Of a DNA stretch of 64,000 nt, positions 59,912-64,000 are shown one piece after another. This DNA is from Heligmosomoides polygyrus polygyrus (taxonomy: Eukaryota; Nematoda; Chromadorea; Rhabditida; Heligmosomidae). Below the pieces are notes generated by a model that was not told the DNA's origin, did no database searches, and worked only from the letters and a program-made list of their open reading frames with translations. The stretch spans positions 33,347,407-33,411,406 of the forward strand of contig OX377202.1 of NCBI GenBank assembly GCA_947396885.1. The letters are read 5' to 3'. A program made the translations under genes and the position numbers. Each line of letters starts with the position of its first letter. The first letter of the stretch is position 1.

Positions 59912-62900
59912 AATGAGCTACAGCATTGGAGAAGTAGCCGCAGCTCTAGAAAATTCGTAGCATTGCCGAAAAAGTTCTTGAAGCGTTCATTGAAATTTCA
60001 TGCGCGAAGAGAAAGAGGAAGCCGTTTGAACCGGCTGACTGCTATAAAAAGAAATACCACGCACCGAATTCTACGGTTCGCGCTGGCGAGCACGAAGAAA
60101 AGAAGAAGTTAAAACTGGGACTCATACAAGGCTCTGTTATTACATTAATTGAAAGGAAGGTGATGAACGAGGAAGATGCGAACTAGTAGAACATAAGAAA
60201 AAACCTTTAAACGACAGATTGTGGACCGTAAACAAAGGTATGTTGTATAGGACGTAGTAATACCACAAAAACGTTACGGTTTAGATTGAAATAATGATAC
60301 AATAGCATTATACCTGTGTACGGAGCCTGAATAGCCATGGAACAATATCACAATACAACGTTTCTTGTTCAAGGTCCTCATAGATTGATGTAGCTATAGG
60401 GCATAGTGTTCCAAATACTTTCATACCTATGTACAAATGTGCGGCAATGTACTACAATAATCCGATCTTGGTATCCTATTCATAGAACTTTGCTGTAGGC
60501 AAGTCAGCACCTTGAAGTGAAGTAGGTAGGGCAAGAAGCATTCGTCACCTCTTTCTTCATCATGTAGAACTTTCAGCGACAACCTTTGAACATGAACCTA
60601 CACGCTCCTTGATCTAGTATTTTTGATGCTAGTATTTTGTCGATTCTGAGAGCTGTGGAAACCTGCTCATGTAAGTCCCCTACCCTCTGTGGTCAGGGAA
60701 TAGCACTCCCAAGGTGGGCATGTCAAAACATCACTCTCACGGAGCTTAGTCAACCAAGAGACAGCGCACACGGTACTGTAGTTGGAGAGGAGAAAAGGCT
60801 TTTAAGGTATCCACCTGGTTTCCTCATCTGTTATATAGGTGAAACTTGAATCACAGAGAGGTTTCCAGGCTGTTTTTAGAAAGACGGCTTTCTTACGCTA
60901 AGGTACAAAAAATAAATCTAGCGTTAATCGCGCCCCTTGGGAAACAAGCCATACATTCTACCCTTCCAAGATAAAGTGGGGTTTGGAAGCGAATAATAAC
61001 TTTCAGAGGCGAACATGAACAAGCAACATTTCCTGAGCGCCCTTGACGAAGAAATCTCATGGAAGAAATGCAAAGAATGGGCACAGAAAGATATCTGCAT
61101 CGAACAGCATATCATATCTTTAAATTCAAGCTGCTTAAGCCTGAAATGGCGATTTTAGGATGTATATCAGGCAGAAACACAACCTAGAGAGCAACTTGAA
61201 GTCGAAAGTTCTTCCACTAAACATTTTGCTGTCGTGAGCAGCGGACATAATAAATAGCGAAAAATCCAAAAAATACAGGACGATGTCCGTTAGTGTCTGC
61301 TAGTACCTCATCAGCGTCCTGACTAGTAGTTGCCGTTTATGCCTGTTCTTCTTGATTCTTCACTGCTTGGGGATTTAGGCCGTTTTGCGCAAGTTCAGGT
61401 GATATTACCTTTTGTGAAGGTATGAACACAACATGATTCTGGCGTATGTAGTTCTCCAAGAGCATCGAAATTGATCCCGTGAGGTGCTAGAAACACTAAG
61501 AGGTCGATCAAACGGCCATCTTGACCTTCATCAAGAAGATGAACTGACAATTCCATGTTATTGAAACTTAACCTACAGAGAAATGAGCTACTGGGTTGTT
61601 GTACTTCGTAGAAGGAATAAAGGCGCTATTAGAATTCAAATACGTGCCAAACTCAATAAAAGCCTAACTTTTCTGCAATAAAAGCTTCTTGTAGGCTTTC
61701 TTTCTTCCTCTGAGCTCTGGTTACTAACCTCCTTTTTGTAGGCTAGAGCACAAAGTAATTCGTACGGCTGGAATCACCGTCTAATGCCACAATGTTAATG
61801 CAAAGCTATTTTATGCTAATCTATTACGTACTGAAATCTTTTAGGCAACGCACTAGAAAGGAAACTGAAGAACAGAAAAGACAAGCCAGACATGCGCAAC
61901 CACATGTCTTGTCGGTTCCGCAGATGAAGGTGTCAATGGAAGTCTTCCGAGAAAGTTGAACGAAAATGTAGGTAACTCTCGCCGGCGATTACAGAAGGGT
62001 CAAGCCAGTAGCATGGGAACAGACACACTTACTCAGACCGGCAAGCAATATGCTGGCATTCTTGACGAGACGCGAGCACTTTGTGTAATACAGAACCCTT
62101 GCAACTTTCTAGGCGGTAGGCGGCTGCAGTCGCGTCAGACTTCGAAGAAGGTGGTGGACTTCCACTCCCAGCAGACTTGCCTAATTCGCCTTCTCTTATC
62201 GCTGGAAGTCTGTAGTTGTGATTAGTCGCCAAAGTTTTTTGTTATCAATCACCTGGTTTACATATCCAATATAATTATTATAAATTATCAATTAAAATAA
62301 ATTCGTATCAATCGTATTAATTATTATTAATGGTGCGCAAGAATTTGGACAGCAAAGAGGCTACCTAAACTGCTATATTTTCTCCGTTCTGTTTCAGTTG
62401 TACTGTTTCACAATTTTCCCAGATGGTGTAGTGTTCTCAACAAAAAGTTTAAAACGCGTTTGAAATAGTCGCAGTGAAATAAGTAAATTCATGAAGCAGA
62501 TTGAAAATAGGGCAAAAACGAACATCCATCGGCTTTCATTTGGTAATTGAACTATTTGTTCTTCGGAACACGCGTATGTACATAGATGGAGCGAAATCTA
62601 AAGATTTTAAGGAAGAGCAGAGTTCACAGCAGCTGCTGTCCAACAGATCATTTGGGCAATAGGGTTTCGTAAACAAATAATCAAAGCAATGGGTTTTAAA
62701 CGTTCCAATTTACTAAAGCTTTGACGGCGCCTTCCTTACCCAGATTGGCTTGACACAAAATCGACACAAGTTTTCTCCTCCCCATGACGAAGCTTATAAA
62801 CTTCTAGAAAACATGATTTCCACTTTGTCACGGTGCTAGATTGTCATAACCCCGGCACCTACTAAGATTTATTTGCAGTTAGAGCAGAAGTCCCACCTTC

Positions 62901-63004
62901 AACTTGACAGAACCATTCCTCTCCCGAAATCCATGTGTTCTTTCGAAGCTATCGCGGCAAAACAAATTCTCTATGAGCAGTAATTTTAGGACCTACCGCT
63001 TATT
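59912..63004. other. No gene supported
   Basis: About 3.1 kb with only short frames. One pair of open frames (61956-62225 plus, 62029-62232 minus) lacks recognisable domains. If 59911 is the true start of the ZC4H2-like gene, its promoter should lie here; I see no clear core motif. Confidence 0.35.
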
Positions 63005-63920
63005 TATGCATGGTGTCGTTTCAATGACAGGGTGCTCGGAGAGTATACACTGTTTGAAAGGGAATAACTGTGCTGCCAGTAAAGGCTTTGGAGATGTTAA
63101 AGGTGCACATTAAGTTGTAGTGCACTGCCAATTGAAAGGAGCACAGCACAGGTTAACGTGGTCAATTAATAAAAGGTTTGTGACAAGCATTCAACCTATG
63201 CACAACCCATTGAGTTTGAAATGTAGCATTTCAAGCGGGTGCATGGCGCACTCTTGACCACTTGCACGTAACAAAGTTTAAGTTACCTTGTCCTTTTACA
63301 TGAATCTCAAATATCTTTGAAAGCTTCGCGGACAGCAATGTTAGAACCTTTCAAACAGAAACTGCATTTTTTAGGATATCCATTGGACATTTGTCCGCAA
63401 GTGTAGTGCGTTTTTAAGTTATAATTTTGAAAGAGGCACAAATCAATCAAAACGGTCACTTTATAGAAGAATGATTACAAGTATTCAAGCGAGTCACAAT
63501 CAATCGTGAAACGTAAGAATTCAGACGAGTGCATGGCGCAATCTGTTCCGCTCATATCTCAGAAAACTTCTCTTTCTTTGTTTTTTCTATTTTTTAAGCT
63601 CGCATATGAGCTTTTAGTTTTTTCAGTACCCTCGATACCTTACTTTAAACACTCTGTTCAAGTTCTACTTAAAATAGCTATATTGTGCTAATTTTAAAAA
63701 ATTTAAAATATAACACCTCCCTTCCCTGATGAGCAACCGAGGTGGTGCTATTTATAATGAACACGGTTCGACTGAGGTGAGGAGACGAAACGAACCATTA
63801 GGATTTGCTATTACTATTATTTCTCCATATTAGCTAAGAAAGAAGAGAGAGAGAATATTTACTGACAACAAAGTTATAATATAACCTTGCAAACACTCTA
63901 GATATTTTTGAGACATCCTT
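63005..63920. mobile_element. Relative of the 30.85-32.09 kb fold-back element
   Basis: Shares ATACACTGTTTGAAAGGG, CAGTAAAGGCTTTGGAGAT, GGAGCACAGCACAGGTTAA, ATTCAACC(T)ATGCACAA and TTTTTGAGACATCC blocks with the other element. More diverged and with shorter arms. Confidence 0.65.
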
Positions 63921-63957
63921 TATTGCAGCCTTCACCTCACGCGTCTTATAAAGAGTG

Positions 63958-64000
63958 ATTAAATAAATAAGTAAATAAATAAATAAATAAATAAATAACA
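63958..64000. repeat. AAAT microsatellite at the window edge
   Basis: TTAAATAAATAAGTAAATAAATAAATAAA running to the end of the window. Confidence 0.95.

Overview
The window looks like a nematode nuclear genome, most probably a hookworm-type strongylid (Ancylostoma or Necator). This is inferred from four things: short nematode splice acceptors of the TTTTCAG type, a nematode-specific serpentine chemoreceptor gene, a mariner close to the hookworm 'bandit' type, and a dense load of nematode BEL, RTE, Penelope-like and Tc1 elements with tRNA-headed SINEs. There is no operon structure and no bacterial gene.

Two host genes can be rebuilt. (1) Plus strand, about 1.9 to 35.8 kb: an Sre-type seven-transmembrane chemoreceptor. 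Its exons lie at 1896-2199, 2899-3011, 20530-20631, 20790-20870, about 21082-21114 and about 35618-35806, and its introns (17.5 kb and 14.5 kb) are packed with transposons. (2) Minus strand, 59.9 to 45.3 kb: a ZC4H2-type coiled-coil zinc-finger gene. Its coiled-coil exons are at 53182-53341 and 49819-49944, middle exons at 49385-49449 and 49148-49325, and the terminal four-cysteine exon at 45271-45381. Two possible first exons lie at 59862-59911 and 59564-59611. All splice phases agree and the total is 738 nt. A decayed copy of its 3' end, lacking the zinc-finger coding part, occupies 1-640.

Layout: 4129-5026 mariner with both TIRs; 5.07-19.17 kb a nest of minus-strand LTR retrotransposons (a gag-protease element, a second CCHC gag, and a BEL element missing most of its RT) with a 2.1 kb hAT-like element at 7264-9351; 19.8-28.9 kb SINEs, a composite hairpin element and a second hAT-like element (26317-28440); 29.7-34.5 kb decayed Tc1/mariner copies and a 1.24 kb fold-back element; 37-41.7 kb SINEs and an RTE tail; 41.75-42.72 kb a GC-rich block between AT microsatellites; 43.7-44.1 kb a LINE end; 46713-48320 a Penelope-like element with hammerhead-like ribozymes in inverted terminal repeats, inside the last ZC4H2 intron; 51357-52416 a TA-flanked element; 53.9-58.8 kb RTE, Penelope-like, other LINE and Tc1 remnants; 63.0-63.9 kb a relative of the fold-back element.

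The strongest points for follow-up are the hammerhead-like folds in the Penelope-like element, the very long transposon-filled introns of the chemoreceptor, the ZC4H2 gene with its damaged partial duplicate, and a recurrent class of near-perfect short-spacer palindromes.
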